DNA from: Polynucleobacter necessarius | GTDB lineage: Bacteria > Pseudomonadota > Gammaproteobacteria > Burkholderiales > Burkholderiaceae | Reading direction: 5' to 3' | NCBI RefSeq assembly: GCF_900096755.1 | Contig: NZ_LT615227.1 | Location: 460,457-524,456 of the forward strand | Length of the DNA stretch: 64,000 nt | Shown: piece after piece, positions 27,987 to 40,042 of the stretch | How positions within the stretch are numbered: the stretch's first letter is position 1 | Layout of the letters: every line of letters begins with the position of its first letter | Translations under genes and position numbers: made by a program | The notes under the pieces: generated by a model | The model's database searches: none | What the model saw: only the letters and a program-made list of their open reading frames with translations | Told to the model about the DNA's origin: nothing

Positions 27987-30900
27987 TAAACGAGAACCCT
28001 CTCGATACCACCTTGGTTTGCCTTGGCTACGTAGTCTTGCATCCATTCTTTGCCAAGCAGCTTCTGAGCCATTTCAACCACAATGTAATCAGCTGTTGTA
28101 TCGCTATCAGCATCAAAGCGTGTGAGACCTTGCAAGCAGGATGGGCAGCTAGTTAAGACTTTGACATCACCAGTGAAATCACCTTTGCGCAAATCATTGG
28201 CAGCTTTTTCCATCTCAATCTGCTTACGGAAGCGCACTTGAGTGGAAATATCAGGACGCGTCACAGCAAGAGTTCCAGACTCCCCACAGCAACGATCATT
28301 CTTCTGAATAGATTTGCTATCCTCTAACTGAATCAGCTCATTGACCGTCTTCAATGGATCCTGCAACTTCATTGGAGAGTGGCAAGGATCGTGGTACATG
28401 TATTTCACGCCTGTAACGCCAGAGAGCTTCACGCCCTTCTCAGCCAAGAACTCATGAATATCAATAATGCGACAACCAGGGAAAATCTGCTCAAACTGAT
28501 AGCCAGCCAATTGGTCGTAACAAGTGCCGCACGAAACAACCACGGTCTTGATATCTAGGTAATTGAGCGTATTGGCAACGCGATGGAATAACACACGGTT
28601 ATCCGTAATCATCTTCTCAGCTTTATCAAAGTCGCCATTTCCACGCTGCGGATAGCCGCAGCACAGGTAACCTGGAGGAAGAACAGTTTGCACGCCAACA
28701 TTCCACAACATAGCTTGTGTGGCTAAGCCAACTTGCGAGAACAAACGCTCAGAACCACAGCCCGGGAAATAAAACACTGCCTCAGTATCAGCAGAAGTGG
28801 TCTTAGGATCTCGAATAATCGGAACGTAGTTCGCATCTTCAATATCTAACAAAGCGCGGGCTGTTTTCTTCGGCAAATTGCCAGGCATCTTCTTGTTGAC
28901 AAAGAAAATTACCTGCTCTTTAACGCTTGGCTTGCCGACCGTTGCGGGAGGATGTGCGGTTTGTTGTTTTGCAAACTTACGCAACACATCATTACCCAAA
29001 CGCTGCAACTTATAACCCCAACCAATCATGGTCTTGCGCGCAAGATTAATGCTTTCTGGACTAGTTGCATTCAAGAAGAACATGGATGCAGCAGTACCAG
29101 GATTAAAGCGCTGCTGCCCCATCTTACGCAAGAGATTGCGCATGTTCATGGTCACATCGCCAAAGTCAATATTGACCGGGCAAGGCGTTAAACACTTGTG
29201 GCAGACAGTGCAGTGTGCAGCAACATCATCAAACATTTCCCAGTGACGAATCGAAACACCGCGTCGGGTTTGCTCTTCATAAAGAAAGGCTTCGATCAAT
29301 AAAGAAGTTGCGAGGATCTTGTCGCGTGGGCTGTAAAGTAAGTTTGCACGTGGCACATGCGTTGAGCAAACAGGTTTACATTTACCACAACGTAAGCAAT
29401 CTTTAACGCTATCGGCAATTGCTCCAATATCGCTTTGCTGCATGATGATGGACTCATGACCCATCAAACCAAAGCTTGGTGTGTACGCCATGCTGAGATC
29501 CGCATGCGGCATCAACTTGCCTTTATTAAAGCGGCCTTCAGGATCAACGCGGTTCTTATAGCTACGGAAGTCTTTTAATTCAGCTTCAGTTAAGTACTCT
29601 AGCTTGGTAATACCAATGCCGTGCTCTCCAGAAATAACGCCATCTAGTGAGCGCGCTAATTTCATGATGCGATCTACAGCACGATGAGCATCTTGCAACA
29701 TCTCATAGTCACCAGAGTTCACAGGAATATTGGTGTGAACATTGCCATCACCAGCATGCATATGCAAAGCCACAAATACACGCTTACGCAAAGTATTTTT
29801 ATGAATGGCCTCGAGCTCAGCTAGGATAGGCTCGAATGCAAGACCACCAAAGATGATGCGCAATTCAGATCGCACTTCCTCTTTCCAAGAGGCGCGCAAG
29901 CTATAGTTTTGTAGTTGCGGGAAATACGTATCCATCTGCGTGAGCCAATCAGCCCAGCGTGCCCGCACCCTGGCAATAAGCTCTAAAGCCTGCTGAACCT
30001 GATCTCCCAAGATTTCTGCGGTTGGAATCTCATATTCCTCGTCACTCTTACCCAACGGCAAAGCACTCTTTTTCAAGAAAGCTTCTAGGCCATCTAGTAC
30101 TTGCAGCTTATTTTTAAGAGAGAGTTCAATATTGATGCGATCAATGCCATCGGTGTACTCACCCATACGTGGCAAGGGAATCACAACATCTTCATTGATC
30201 TTAAATGCATTGGTATGACGGGCAATTGCAGCTGTACGAGCACGATCAAGCCAGAACTTTTTACGGGCTTCAGCACTAACAGCAACAAATCCTTCGCCAA
30301 CCCGCAAATTCGCCATGCGCACTACTTCACTAGTTGCGGCAGCAACCGCTTCTTCGTCATCTCCAGCAATATCGCCAATCAATACCATTTTTGGCAAGCT
30401 ATTGCGCTTGGATTTAGTGGAGTAACCCACCGCTCTCAAATAGCGATCATCCAAATGCTCAAGACCAGCCAAGATTGGGCCGCCCTGCTTGCTTAAACCA
30501 TCCAAGTAAGCTTTAATCTCAACAATGCTTGAAATGGCTTCGCGCGCTTGTCCAAAAAATTCAAGACAAACAGTACGCATGAACTTCGGCATGCGATGCA
30601 ATACCCAAGTTGCGCTAGTAATCAAACCATCGCAACCTTCTTTTTGTACGCCAGGCAAGCCAGATAAAAATTTATCCGTAACGTCCTTGCCTAAACCTTC
30701 TTTGCGGAAACGTTTACCTTCAACCTCTAGCAATTCTGTTTTAAGAATGCGCTGACCCGGCTCACTATTTCCATCGGACCAAGTTAACTGAAAACGTACT
30801 GTAGTCACATCATGGATCTTGCCCATGTTGTGCTCAAGACGCTCAACATCCAACCAGTTGCCTTGCGGATCAACCATACGCCAGCTAGCTAAGTTATCAA

Positions 30901-31825
30901 GAGCGGTACCCCAAAGCACTGCTTTTTTACCGCCAGCATTCATTGCAATATTGCCGCCAATGCAACTTGCATCAGCAGAGGTAGGATCAACCGCAAAGAC
31001 AAGGCCAGCATGCTCTGCAGCATCTGATACGCGCCGTGTAACAACGCCTGCGCCAGTGAAGATTGTGGAAACTTCGCGGTCAAGCCCAGGTAACTGCTTA
31101 GATTTAACGCCACCAATGTCTTGTAGCTTTTCTGTATTAATTACCGCAGACATTGCGTAAAGCGGAATTGCGCCACCGGTATAGCCAGTGCCTCCCCCAC
31201 GAGGAATAATCGTGAGACCTAATGCAATACAAGCCTTAACTAAGCCTGGGATTTCAGATTCGTAATCAGGCTTAAGAACAACTAGCGGAAACTCAACACG
31301 CCAGTCAGTTGCATCAGTAACGTGCGCAGCACGAGATACGCCATCGAAACAAATATTGTCTGCAGCAGTATGGCGGCCTAATTCTTTGCGAGCACGCTTA
31401 CGAATCTGCTCAACTTCTTTAAAACCATTTTCAAAATTTTCAATTGCGCGATACGCAGCACTCAACAGCACCTCTACTTGCTCAGTAGAGTCGCCAATAT
31501 TTCTTTTCTTAACTTCGCCCAGGCGATGCCAGAGCGCATCAATTAGCTGTTGACGACGGCTTGGGCTATCTAATAAATCATCTTGCAAGAAGGGGTTGCG
31601 CTGAACTACCCAGATATCCCCCAGGATTTCGAACAACATTCGCGCAGAACGGCCAGTACGACGAACACCGCGCAGATCATTTAGAACGCGCCATGACTCC
31701 TCGCCCAACAAACGAATAACAATCTCTCGATCAGAAAAGGAGGTGTAGTTGTAGGGAATTTCACGCAGGCGGGGGGAACCTGCCTCAGCGTCCAACAACT
31801 GGTTCAAAGCTAATGGGGCGTTCAT
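27986..31825 (-). CDS. FAD/4Fe-4S oxidoreductase with DUF3683, D-lactate-dehydrogenase type
   Basis: A 1279-residue fusion. N-terminal DUF3683 (about 1-190); PCMH-type FAD-binding domain with [15 protein letters not shown] near 210; C-terminal FAD-oxidase domain with [14 protein letters not shown] and SGEHGIG; two 4Fe-4S motifs ([11 protein letters not shown] near 808 and [13 protein letters not shown] near 871); two CCG domains (FPGCGSERL near 1023 and [11 protein letters not shown] near 1180). This architecture belongs to membrane-associated FAD-linked dehydrogenases of the GlcD/Dld-2/YdiJ group that pass electrons to quinone. D-lactate or a 2-hydroxyacid is the likely substrate, but sequence does not prove it. 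The frame is intact over 3.8 kb. Confidence 0.85.
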   Translation of the reverse strand: MNAPLALNQLLDAEAGSPRLREIPYNYTSFSDREIVIRLLGEESWRVLNDLRGVRRTGRSARMLFEILGDIWVVQRNPFLQDDLLDSPSRRQQLIDALWHRLGEVKKRNIGDSTEQVEVLLSAAYRAIENFENGFKEVEQIRKRARKELGRHTAADNICFDGVSRAAHVTDATDWRVEFPLVVLKPDYESEIPGLVKACIALGLTIIPRGGGTGYTGGAIPLYAMSAVINTEKLQDIGGVKSKQLPGLDREVSTIFTGAGVVTRRVSDAAEHAGLVFAVDPTSADASCIGGNIAMNAGGKKAVLWGTALDNLASWRMVDPQGNWLDVERLEHNMGKIHDVTTVRFQLTWSDGNSEPGQRILKTELLEVEGKRFRKEGLGKDVTDKFLSGLPGVQKEGCDGLITSATWVLHRMPKFMRTVCLEFFGQAREAISSIVEIKAYLDGLSKQGGPILAGLEHLDDRYLRAVGYSTKSKRNSLPKMVLIGDIAGDDEEAVAAATSEVVRMANLRVGEGFVAVSAEARKKFWLDRARTAAIARHTNAFKINEDVVIPLPRMGEYTDGIDRINIELSLKNKLQVLDGLEAFLKKSALPLGKSDEEYEIPTAEILGDQVQQALELIARVRARWADWLTQMDTYFPQLQNYSLRASWKEEVRSELRIIFGGLAFEPILAELEAIHKNTLRKRVFVALHMHAGDGNVHTNIPVNSGDYEMLQDAHRAVDRIMKLARSLDGVISGEHGIGITKLEYLTEAELKDFRSYKNRVDPEGRFNKGKLMPHADLSMAYTPSFGLMGHESIIMQQSDIGAIADSVKDCLRCGKCKPVCSTHVPRANLLYSPRDKILATSLLIEAFLYEEQTRRGVSIRHWEMFDDVAAHCTVCHKCLTPCPVNIDFGDVTMNMRNLLRKMGQQRFNPGTAASMFFLNATSPESINLARKTMIGWGYKLQRLGNDVLRKFAKQQTAHPPATVGKPSVKEQVIFFVNKKMPGNLPKKTARALLDIEDANYVPIIRDPKTTSADTEAVFYFPGCGSERLFSQVGLATQAMLWNVGVQTVLPPGYLCCGYPQRGNGDFDKAEKMITDNRVLFHRVANTLNYLDIKTVVVSCGTCYDQLAGYQFEQIFPGCRIIDIHEFLAEKGVKLSGVTGVKYMYHDPCHSPMKLQDPLKTVNELIQLEDSKSIQKNDRCCGESGTLAVTRPDISTQVRFRKQIEMEKAANDLRKGDFTGDVKVLTSCPSCLQGLTRFDADSDTTADYIVVEMAQKLLGKEWMQDYVAKANQGGIERVLV

Positions 31826-31959
31826 AGCGACATATTTGATAAATAAGCATTTTAATTGAGCAAACCTGATACTGGCAGGATTCCTGGAAAGTTGCTCCCG
31901 AAATGGATAAACCCTTGCAAATCTAAAGGCTTAGAAGCCATCCGTGGTACGCTCATCGG

Positions 31960-33480
31960 ATGGCAACGAACTATTTAAAGAAAATTTTATCGGCTCGCGT
32001 CTATGACGTAGCCAGAGAAACCGAGCTTCAGCTCGCCCCAGAACTAACAAAACGTTTGGGTAACCAGGCTCTCCTTAAAAGAGAGGATAACCAGCCGGTT
32101 TTCTCATTCAAACTCCGTGGCGCCTATAACAAAATGGCCCATTTACCCCCAGAAGCCCTAAAACGGGGGGTAATCGCTGCTTCAGCAGGCAACCATGCCC
32201 AAGGCGTAGCCCTTTCTGCCGCCAAAATGAAGTGCAAAGCCGTCATCGTGATGCCGGTGACCACTCCGAGCGTCAAAATTGATGCAGTAAAGGCCAGAGG
32301 CGGATCTTGGGTTGAAGTCATCCTCCATGGCGAGTCTTACAGCGATGCTTTTAAGCACTCAGAAATTTTGGGCAAAAAACGAGGCCTAACCTTTGTTCAT
32401 CCATTTGATGATCCTGATGTCATTGCAGGCCAAGGAACGATTGCCCATGAAATTTTTACTCAATACGAAAAACCCATCGATGCTGTCTTCGTAGCAATTG
32501 GTGGCGGCGGTTTGATTGCGGGTATTGGTGAATACATCAAAGCCGTCAGCCTAAAAACAAAAGTGATCGGCGTGCAAGCTTCCGATTCGGATGCGATGAA
32601 TCAATCACTCAAAGCAAACAAACGTATTGAGATGAAAGACGTGGGTTTGTTCTCGGATGGTACTGCTGTGAAATTGGTCGGCAAAGAAACATTCCGCATT
32701 TGCAAAAAAGTAGTAGATGAAATTATTACTGTCGATACCGATGAAATCTGCGCAGCAATTAACGATGTCTTTACTGATACTCGCAGCATCCTTGAGCCTG
32801 CTGGCGCGCTAGCTATCGCAGGGATGAAGAAGTACGTAGAAAAGAAACGCATCAAGAAGAAAACCTTGGTGGCTGTGGCTTGCGGGGCCAATATGAACTT
32901 TAGCCGCCTTCGCTTTGTGGCCGAACGTGCAGATGTTGGCGAGTTCCGTGAAGCAGTATTTGCGGTAACCATTCCTGAAGAGCGCGGCTCTTTCAAACGC
33001 TTTTGTGAACTACTTGGCAAACGTAACGTTATGGAATTTAACTATCGTATTGGCGATCAAAGTGAAGCACATATTTTTGTTGGCATCAGCACACAAAAAG
33101 CCGGCGATAGTGAAGTCATCGCAAAGCATTTCCGAAAAGCAAAGTTTGCAACGATTGACCTCACGCATGATGAGCTAGCCAAGTCGCATTTACGTCACAT
33201 GGTTGGCGGACACTCTGCACTTGCCAAAGATGAGTTGCTCTATCGCTTTGAATTCCCCGAGCGTCCAGGCGCTTTGATGAAATTCTTAACCAGCATGGCA
33301 CCCAACTGGAATATCAGCCTGTTCCATTACCGCAATCATGGCGCAGACTACGGTCGCATTTTGGTAGGGCTTCAAGTTCCCAAGAATGAGCAGAAGAAAT
33401 TCCAAAACTTCTTGGCCGGCCTAGGCTATCCGCATTGGGATGAAAGCAATAATCCCGCCTACCGCCTATTTCTCAAATAG
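31960..33480 (+). CDS. ilvA: Threonine ammonia-lyase, biosynthetic
   Basis: IlvA is the PLP-dependent enzyme that makes 2-oxobutanoate, the first step of isoleucine synthesis. The PLP lysine lies in PVFSFKLRGAYNKMA; the phosphate-binding glycine loop is AIGGGGLIAGIGEY; two C-terminal ACT-like regulatory repeats (about 325-505) carry allosteric control by Ile and Val. 506 residues, as in E. coli. Divergent from the large dehydrogenase with 134 nt between. Confidence 0.95.
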   Translation: MATNYLKKILSARVYDVARETELQLAPELTKRLGNQALLKREDNQPVFSFKLRGAYNKMAHLPPEALKRGVIAASAGNHAQGVALSAAKMKCKAVIVMPVTTPSVKIDAVKARGGSWVEVILHGESYSDAFKHSEILGKKRGLTFVHPFDDPDVIAGQGTIAHEIFTQYEKPIDAVFVAIGGGGLIAGIGEYIKAVSLKTKVIGVQASDSDAMNQSLKANKRIEMKDVGLFSDGTAVKLVGKETFRICKKVVDEIITVDTDEICAAINDVFTDTRSILEPAGALAIAGMKKYVEKKRIKKKTLVAVACGANMNFSRLRFVAERADVGEFREAVFAVTIPEERGSFKRFCELLGKRNVMEFNYRIGDQSEAHIFVGISTQKAGDSEVIAKHFRKAKFATIDLTHDELAKSHLRHMVGGHSALAKDELLYRFEFPERPGALMKFLTSMAPNWNISLFHYRNHGADYGRILVGLQVPKNEQKKFQNFLAGLGYPHWDESNNPAYRLFLK

Positions 33481-33494
33481 GATTCAGCCGCAAG

Positions 33495-34400
33495 ATGTCA
33501 TATACGCTCACCGGAAAACTTGTCGTTGCGATTTCATCGCGCGCCCTGTTTGATTTTGAAGAAGAAAATCGCATTTTCGAATCTGCCGACGACAGCGCAT
33601 ATATGAAGTTGCAGCTTGAGCGTCTTAGTGAGGCAGCTCAAAAAGGGGTTGCATTTCCTCTAGTAAAAAAACTATTGGCGTTTAATGATGAGGGTGAACA
33701 ACGAGTTGAAGTGGTGATCCTCTCCCGTAATGACCCCGTAAGCGGCTTGCGAGTCTTTCGCTCTGCAGAACACCATGGCTTGCATCTTGAGCGCGGTGTA
33801 TTTACAAGAGGTCGTCCGCCCTACCATTACCTACGCTCGCTTCATGCCAACCTCTTCCTATCTGCAAATGAAGATGATGTGAGGGCAACTATTGATGCTG
33901 GTTTTCCAGCGGCCCGCGTATATCCAGAGTCCAGTAAAACCGCTGAATCTCATCCTAATGAAATTCGGATCGCATTTGACGGAGACGCAGTACTTTTTTC
34001 TGATGAAGCAGAGCAAGTATTTCAGAAAAAGGGGCTTGAAGCCTTTGTTGACCACGAGAGCAAAATGGTAGACATTCCTTTGCCTCCAGGCCCCTTTAAG
34101 CCTTTGCTTGAGGCTCTTCATAGGCTGCAACGCTCCACCAGCGAAAACGGTATGCGTATTCGTACTGCGCTGGTAACTGCGCGCTCTGCACCTGCACACG
34201 AACGCGCCATTCGAACCTTGATGGCATGGGGTATTGATGTAGATGAAGCCATGTTCTTAGGCGGCCTCTCCAAGAGCGAGTTCTTGCGAGAATTTGAGCC
34301 CGACTTTTTCTTTGATGATCAAACTGGCCACTGCCAATCGGCTGCATCAGTTGCACCCACCGGCCATGTTGTATCAGGTGTATCCAATAAAGCCAAGTAA
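33495..34400 (+). CDS. Cytosolic 5'-nucleotidase (PF06189-type)
   Basis: 301 residues of the bacterial '5'-nucleotidase' HAD-like family. Recognised by KLVVAISSRALFDFEEENRIF at the N-terminus, AFDGDAVLFSDEAEQVF as the central acidic motif, RTALVTARSAPAHERAI and FFFDDQTGHC. Probably dephosphorylates nucleoside monophosphates; the specific substrate is unknown. 14 nt downstream of ilvA and co-directional with queF. Confidence 0.82.
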   Translation: MSYTLTGKLVVAISSRALFDFEEENRIFESADDSAYMKLQLERLSEAAQKGVAFPLVKKLLAFNDEGEQRVEVVILSRNDPVSGLRVFRSAEHHGLHLERGVFTRGRPPYHYLRSLHANLFLSANEDDVRATIDAGFPAARVYPESSKTAESHPNEIRIAFDGDAVLFSDEAEQVFQKKGLEAFVDHESKMVDIPLPPGPFKPLLEALHRLQRSTSENGMRIRTALVTARSAPAHERAIRTLMAWGIDVDEAMFLGGLSKSEFLREFEPDFFFDDQTGHCQSAASVAPTGHVVSGVSNKAK

Positions 34401-34423
34401 TAAAAAAATAAACAAAGTTATTT

Positions 34424-35251
34424 ATGGCAACGTTACCGCTCGGTCAATCAACACAATACCCAGATCAATACGATCCAAACTTGTTGTTTCCCACTCCAAG
34501 AACAGAGAACAGAAAAAAGTTAGGTCTGACAGAAGGTCAAGCACTGCCATTTGTTGGTGTTGATATTTGGAGTGCCTTTGAGCTAAGCTGGCTCAATAAA
34601 AAAGGAAAGCCGCAGATTGCATTGGCGGAGTTTCAAATTCCTGCCGACTCACCAAACATGATTGAGTCAAAATCATTCAAGCTTTACCTCAACAGCCTCA
34701 ATAGCGCGCGCTTCGAGGATGAGAATGAAGTTAAAGAGAAGCTTATTGCTGACTTATCAGCAGTTGCTGGTAGCAAGATCACTACTCGTATTAACCCAAC
34801 GGAATCAATCTCCAAAAAAGGGATGCAGGAGATGAGCGGGATTTTGATGGATAGATTGGATATTGAGGTAGATCCCAGTCTGGCTGCAGACCCAAGCCTG
34901 TTGGGCGTGAACGAATCCTTTGGCCCGATTGAGCAATGCTTAGTATCACACCTTCTGAAATCTAATTGCCCTGTAACTGGCCAGCCAGATTGGGCTAGTG
35001 TGCAAATTCGCTACCAAGGCCGGCCTATTCTTGAAGAAGGCTTGTTGCGTTACCTCATTGGCTTCAGACAATTAGGTGAATTCCATGAGCATTGCGTTGA
35101 AACTATCTTCACGGATATCAAGCGCCAGTGCAAGCCAGAAAAACTTTCTGTGTATGCCCGTTACACAAGACGCGGCGGCTTAGATATCAACCCATTTCGC
35201 ACTGACTACAACTCGCCTTGGCCAGAAAACATTCGGCACGCACGGCGATAA
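34424..35251 (+). CDS. queF: NADPH-dependent 7-cyano-7-deazaguanine reductase
   Basis: QueF reduces preQ0 to preQ1 in queuosine synthesis. The long (275-residue, YqfD-type bimodular) form. The catalytic Cys lies in LKSNCPVTGQPDWASVQIRY with the conserved Asp; the substrate-binding Glu and His are in GEFHEHCVETIF. It ends 24 nt before a bidirectional terminator. Confidence 0.94.
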   Translation: MATLPLGQSTQYPDQYDPNLLFPTPRTENRKKLGLTEGQALPFVGVDIWSAFELSWLNKKGKPQIALAEFQIPADSPNMIESKSFKLYLNSLNSARFEDENEVKEKLIADLSAVAGSKITTRINPTESISKKGMQEMSGILMDRLDIEVDPSLAADPSLLGVNESFGPIEQCLVSHLLKSNCPVTGQPDWASVQIRYQGRPILEEGLLRYLIGFRQLGEFHEHCVETIFTDIKRQCKPEKLSVYARYTRRGGLDINPFRTDYNSPWPENIRHARR

Positions 35252-35274
35252 ACTCTTCCAGAGAATAGGCAAAG

Positions 35275-35309
35275 AAAAACCCCTTACAGGAAATCTGGAA
35301 GGGGTTTTT
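35275..35309. terminator. Bidirectional terminator between queF and ssb
   Basis: AAAAACCCCTT (35275-35285) and AAGGGGTTTTT (35299-35309) form an 11-bp stem with T-runs on both strands, between convergent queF and ssb. Confidence 0.85.
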
Positions 35310-35355
35310 ACTATTTAACCCACCAGCTTATGGCCGATGAATTTTTTGGTATTGC

Positions 35356-35811
35356 TTAAAACGGAATATCGTCGTCCATTGCGCCCAATGACGCAGCATT
35401 TGAGGCTGCTGGAGCGGATTGCTCAGCCGGCTTTGAGCGGCTATAGCTTTCGCCACCGTCACCACTTCCGCCCACTGGCTTGCCACCAAGCATTTGCATT
35501 GTCTCTGCAACAATCTCAGTGGAATACTTTTCTTGGCCACTAGCATCAGTCCATTTGCGTGTACGCAAACGACCTTCAACATAAACCTGTGAACCTTTTT
35601 TGAGGTACTGACCGGCGATTTCTGCGAGCTTGCCAAAGAATGCAACGCGATGCCATTCTGTGGTTTCTTTCATTTCACCAGTTTGCTTGTCTTTGTAGCG
35701 ATCAGATGTTGCTACTGAAATGTTTGTAACGGCGTCGCCGCTTGGCATGTACCGTGTTTCTGGATCACGTCCTACGTTACCTACGATGATGACCTTATTT
35801 ACCGAAGCCAT
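35356..35811 (-). CDS. ssb: Single-stranded DNA-binding protein
   Basis: SSB coats single-stranded DNA in replication and repair. 151 residues: N-terminal OB fold ([40 protein letters not shown]), a Gly/Ser/Pro-rich linker and the C-terminal acidic tip MDDDIPF that recruits partner enzymes. Close to uvrA, the common ssb-MFS-uvrA cluster. Confidence 0.96.
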   Translation of the reverse strand: MASVNKVIIVGNVGRDPETRYMPSGDAVTNISVATSDRYKDKQTGEMKETTEWHRVAFFGKLAEIAGQYLKKGSQVYVEGRLRTRKWTDASGQEKYSTEIVAETMQMLGGKPVGGSGDGGESYSRSKPAEQSAPAASNAASLGAMDDDIPF

Positions 35812-35895
35812 GTTGTCTCCCGAAGAAAAATACTACTGTTATTATTACTGCTAAAAAATAAACTGCTCGCTTAAATTAAATTTATGAAGCTGCGG

Positions 35896-37080
35896 TTATG
35901 TCTTTGTGGCTACATCCTTTGATTCTGTTGCTCTCGTTGGCATTTCACCCATCGACCAAGCAATTATAAGCCAGCAAACTAAGAGTGCTGCACCCATCGC
36001 AAAGACCGATAAATCACCATGGCTATCCATTAAATAACCCCCAATTACAGCCCCAGAAAAGAGGCCAATTGATTGAGTGGTGTTGTAAACGCCCAGTGCT
36101 GTACCTTTGGATTCTTTTGCAAAACGCGACACCAGGGAAGGCTGCAATGCCTCGAGCAAATTAAAGCCTACAAAATAAATCAGTAGCGCTACTGCAATAG
36201 CCATCACAGATGAGGCTTGTGTAAACAACGATTCAGCAATTAACAATAAAACAATCGCAACTAACAACACGGTTCTTAATTTCTGCTTCTTCTCACCGTA
36301 AATGATTGCGGGCGCCATAAAGACAAATGAGAGCAGTACAACAGGAAGATAAATTTCCCAATGGGACGAGAGTGGCAACCCTGCCTGCACCAATAAACGT
36401 GGCACTACCAAGAACATCGCAACCTGAGTTGCATGCAATACAAATACACCAATATTTAGGCGCATTAATTCAGGCCTAAAGAAAACTTCTTTTAACGAAG
36501 CTTGCTGAACTTTTACTTCTGGCTGAGCTGTCGGTAATACGTAAAAAGTTACAAACATGGCAATAACACCCAATGCTGCCAAGACTACGAAAATTCCACT
36601 AAGACTGATCACGCGATAAATGGGGGCGGCGATCACTAGAGATAAGGCAAATGACAGGGCAATGCTGCCGCCAACCAAAGCCATAGCCCGGGTACGCACT
36701 TGTTCGCGAGTTAAGTCGGCAACCCAGGCAGAAATCGCTGCTGAAACTGCCCCAGCACCCATCACGCCGCGCCCAATGGCAATCCATAGCAAATCATCCT
36801 TGGCCGCACAGATCAAGGCGCCAGCTACAAATAAGGACAGACCCCATAAAACAACCGGTTTACGGCCAATTCGGTCAGATAAACGGCCCAAAGGGATATA
36901 AAAACAGGCCTGGACGATATTGAAGATGCCAAGGGTCAAACCCACCCAAAGAGCGTGCTCTCCACCCGGTAAGCCTCGCGCATGAATGCTAAAGATGGGC
37001 AATAGCAAAAACAGGCCCAGCATGCGTAGGCCAAAGATGCCCGCTAAGGCCAGAGTAGATCGGAGTTCAGAAGGATTCAT
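35896..37080 (-). CDS. MFS transporter, YajR-like
   Basis: 394 residues, twelve hydrophobic segments. The MFS loop 2-3 motif is YIPLGRLSDRIGRKPVVLWG. The order of transmembrane blocks and the position divergent from uvrA match drug-proton antiporter-like MFS proteins of betaproteobacteria. The extra C-terminal ferredoxin-like domain of E. coli YajR is absent. Substrate unknown. Confidence 0.82.
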   Translation of the reverse strand: MNPSELRSTLALAGIFGLRMLGLFLLLPIFSIHARGLPGGEHALWVGLTLGIFNIVQACFYIPLGRLSDRIGRKPVVLWGLSLFVAGALICAAKDDLLWIAIGRGVMGAGAVSAAISAWVADLTREQVRTRAMALVGGSIALSFALSLVIAAPIYRVISLSGIFVVLAALGVIAMFVTFYVLPTAQPEVKVQQASLKEVFFRPELMRLNIGVFVLHATQVAMFLVVPRLLVQAGLPLSSHWEIYLPVVLLSFVFMAPAIIYGEKKQKLRTVLLVAIVLLLIAESLFTQASSVMAIAVALLIYFVGFNLLEALQPSLVSRFAKESKGTALGVYNTTQSIGLFSGAVIGGYLMDSHGDLSVFAMGAALLVCWLIIAWSMGEMPTRATESKDVATKT

Positions 37081-37117
37081 GGGAAAAAGCTATATTAACA
37101 AGTTACGCTAAAAAATC

Positions 37118-40015
37118 ATGAATAACGAAATCAAGATCCGCGGTGCCCGCACCCACAACCTCAAAAACATCAATCTAGACATCCCTAGAGAGAAACTCGT
37201 CGTCCTTACTGGCTTATCAGGCTCAGGCAAAAGCTCATTGGCTTTTGACACCCTCTATGCAGAAGGTCAACGCCGCTATGTTGAATCTCTCTCAGCTTAC
37301 GCCCGTCAGTTTTTGCAACTCATGGAAAAGCCAGATGTCGACACGATTGAAGGTCTTTCACCTGCGATTTCGATTGAGCAAAAAGCTACAAGTCACAATC
37401 CACGATCTACCGTTGGTACTGTTACGGAAATTCATGATTACCTGCGCTTGTTATTTGCGCGCGCTGGAACGCCACATTGCCCGGACCACGACCTGCCACT
37501 AGAAGCGCAAAGCGTTTCTCAAATGGTCGACACCGTTCTTTCGACGCCAGAAGATACGAAGTTGATGATTCTGGCTCCAGTAGTTAGCGAGCGCAAAGGT
37601 GAGTTCGTTGACCTCTTCCAAGACCTGCAAGCACAAGGCTTTGTGCGCTTCCGCGTCCGCTCGGGTGGCGGCACTGCAAACGTTGCTAAAGCAGAAATTT
37701 TTGAAGTCGATCAATTGCCAACACTCAAGAAAAACGATAAACATTCGATTGAGGTAGTTGTTGATCGAATTAAGGTGCGCCCTGATATTCAGCAACGGCT
37801 CGCCGAGTCTTTTGAGACTGCTTTACGCCTAGCGGATGGCAAGGCCATGATTGTGGACATGGATACCGGCAAAGAGATGATCTTCTCAAGCAAATTTGCT
37901 TGCCCAGTTTGCTCATACTCCCTACAAGAATTAGAGCCACGCCTCTTCTCCTTCAACAACCCAATGGGCGCCTGCCCTTCCTGTGATGGGCTTGGACATC
38001 AGTCCTTCTTTGACCCAAAGCGCATCGTCGCTCACCCAGACCTATCACTAGCTTCTGGTGCGATTAAAGGTTGGGACCGTCGCAATCAGTTCTACTTCAA
38101 GCTTCTCCAAACCCTTGCTAAGCACGGTGGTTTTGATGTGGAAAAACCTTTTGAAACAATGTCCAAGAAACAACAAGATCTTATTCTTTTAGGTTCTGGT
38201 GATGTCACCATTCCTTTTGAGTACATCAACGAGCGCGGCAAGAACAGTATTCGTGAACATGCTTTTGAAGGCATTGTTGCTAACTTCGAAAGACGCTATC
38301 GCGAAACCGACTCCATGACTGTGCGCGAGGAACTATCTCGTTATCAGAATGTGCAAACCTGCCCTGAATGCAATGGCAGTCGCTTGCGCAAAGAAGCGCG
38401 CTTTGTCAAAGTTGGCGAGAAAAAGCAATCACGCGCAATTTATGAAATCAGCGCACTGCCACTCAAAGAAGCCAAAGAATATTTTGAGGCACTCGAACTT
38501 AAAGGCGCTAAACGAGAAATCGCCGACAAAATTGTCAAAGAAATTAGTGCTCGTCTACGCTTCTTAAATGACGTTGGCCTAGACTATCTCTCTCTTGAAC
38601 GCAGAGCCGACACCCTGTCTGGCGGTGAAGCGCAGCGTATCCGCCTGGCAAGCCAGATCGGCTCCGGCTTAACGGGCGTGATGTATGTTTTAGATGAGCC
38701 GTCAATTGGATTGCATCAACGCGATAACGATCGCCTGATTGGAACTCTTAAACACCTGCGTGATTTAGGTAATAGCGTCTTAGTGGTTGAGCATGACGAA
38801 GACATGATCCGCGCTTCTGACTGGGTGATTGATATTGGCCCGGGCGCAGGTGTTCATGGCGGCGAAGTCGTTGCCCAAGGCACTCCAGCAGAAGTCGAAG
38901 CCAACCCAAACTCGTTAACCGGCGCCTATCTCGCTGGACGCGAAGCTATTGCTGTTCCCGAAAAACGCATTCCAGTGAACGATCGCTTCCTAGAAATCAT
39001 TGGCGCGCGTGGAAATAATTTGCAATCGGTGCATGCCAAGATTCCTGTTGGCCTATTAACTTGTGTGACCGGTGTATCGGGTTCAGGCAAATCCACCTTA
39101 ATTAATGACACCCTGCACCACGCTGTTGCCCAACATCTGTATGGCTCAAATGCAGAGCCAGCAGCGCATGACGCAATCAAAGGTTTAGAACATTTCGATA
39201 AAGTCATCAGCGTCGATCAATCTCCAATTGGAAGAACACCACGTTCTAACCCGGCCACCTATACAGGCTTATTTACTCCCATTAGAGAGCTCTTTGCTGG
39301 CGTTCCTGCATCACGTGAGCGTGGCTACGAAGCCGGTAGATTCTCTTTTAACGTCAAGGGTGGCCGCTGCGATTCTTGCGAAGGCGATGGTGTTCTTAAA
39401 GTGGAGATGCACTTCTTGCCGGATGTCTATGTACCCTGTGACGTTTGTCATGGGAAGCGCTATAACCGAGAGACCTTAGATATTCGCTACAAGGGTAAGA
39501 ATATTCATGAAGTGCTTTCGATGACCATCGAACAAGCTCATGAGTTCTTTGAAGCAGTACCAGTCGTGAAGCGCAAACTCAAAACATTGCTTGATGTTGG
39601 TCTTGGCTACGTAAAGCTTGGCCAGAGTGCTACCACCCTATCGGGCGGAGAAGCTCAACGCGTCAAACTTTCTCTTGAATTGTCTAAGCGCGATACTGGT
39701 AGTACTTTGTACATTCTGGATGAGCCAACCACTGGCCTGCATTTCCATGACATTCAGTTATTACTAACAGTTATCCAGACACTCAAGAAACAGGGCAATA
39801 CGATTGTCATCATTGAGCACAACCTAGATGTCATTAAGACTGCGGATTGGATTATTGACTTGGGACCTAAAGGTGGCGCTGGTGGTGGACAAATTATCGC
39901 CACTGGAACACCAGAGGATGTGGCCAAGAATGAAGCAAGTTTTACCGGCCACTACTTAGCACCCTTACTGACACGCAAATCCCCCGCCCCCGCGGTCAGC
40001 AAGAAGAAAAAGTAA
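37118..40015 (+). CDS. uvrA: Excinuclease ABC subunit A
   Basis: UvrA is the damage sensor of nucleotide excision repair. 965 residues with two ABC ATPase modules: Walker [17 protein letters not shown] and [16 protein letters not shown]; signatures [16 protein letters not shown] and [15 protein letters not shown]; zinc-binding cysteine groups at CPVCSYSLQ ... CPSCDG and CDSCEGDG ... CDVCHGKRY. Intact. 37 nt from the divergent MFS gene. Confidence 0.97.
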   Translation: MNNEIKIRGARTHNLKNINLDIPREKLVVLTGLSGSGKSSLAFDTLYAEGQRRYVESLSAYARQFLQLMEKPDVDTIEGLSPAISIEQKATSHNPRSTVGTVTEIHDYLRLLFARAGTPHCPDHDLPLEAQSVSQMVDTVLSTPEDTKLMILAPVVSERKGEFVDLFQDLQAQGFVRFRVRSGGGTANVAKAEIFEVDQLPTLKKNDKHSIEVVVDRIKVRPDIQQRLAESFETALRLADGKAMIVDMDTGKEMIFSSKFACPVCSYSLQELEPRLFSFNNPMGACPSCDGLGHQSFFDPKRIVAHPDLSLASGAIKGWDRRNQFYFKLLQTLAKHGGFDVEKPFETMSKKQQDLILLGSGDVTIPFEYINERGKNSIREHAFEGIVANFERRYRETDSMTVREELSRYQNVQTCPECNGSRLRKEARFVKVGEKKQSRAIYEISALPLKEAKEYFEALELKGAKREIADKIVKEISARLRFLNDVGLDYLSLERRADTLSGGEAQRIRLASQIGSGLTGVMYVLDEPSIGLHQRDNDRLIGTLKHLRDLGNSVLVVEHDEDMIRASDWVIDIGPGAGVHGGEVVAQGTPAEVEANPNSLTGAYLAGREAIAVPEKRIPVNDRFLEIIGARGNNLQSVHAKIPVGLLTCVTGVSGSGKSTLINDTLHHAVAQHLYGSNAEPAAHDAIKGLEHFDKVISVDQSPIGRTPRSNPATYTGLFTPIRELFAGVPASRERGYEAGRFSFNVKGGRCDSCEGDGVLKVEMHFLPDVYVPCDVCHGKRYNRETLDIRYKGKNIHEVLSMTIEQAHEFFEAVPVVKRKLKTLLDVGLGYVKLGQSATTLSGGEAQRVKLSLELSKRDTGSTLYILDEPTTGLHFHDIQLLLTVIQTLKKQGNTIVIIEHNLDVIKTADWIIDLGPKGGAGGGQIIATGTPEDVAKNEASFTGHYLAPLLTRKSPAPAVSKKKK

Positions 40016-40042
40016 ATCCTGAAATAAAGTGTTTGAACGATC

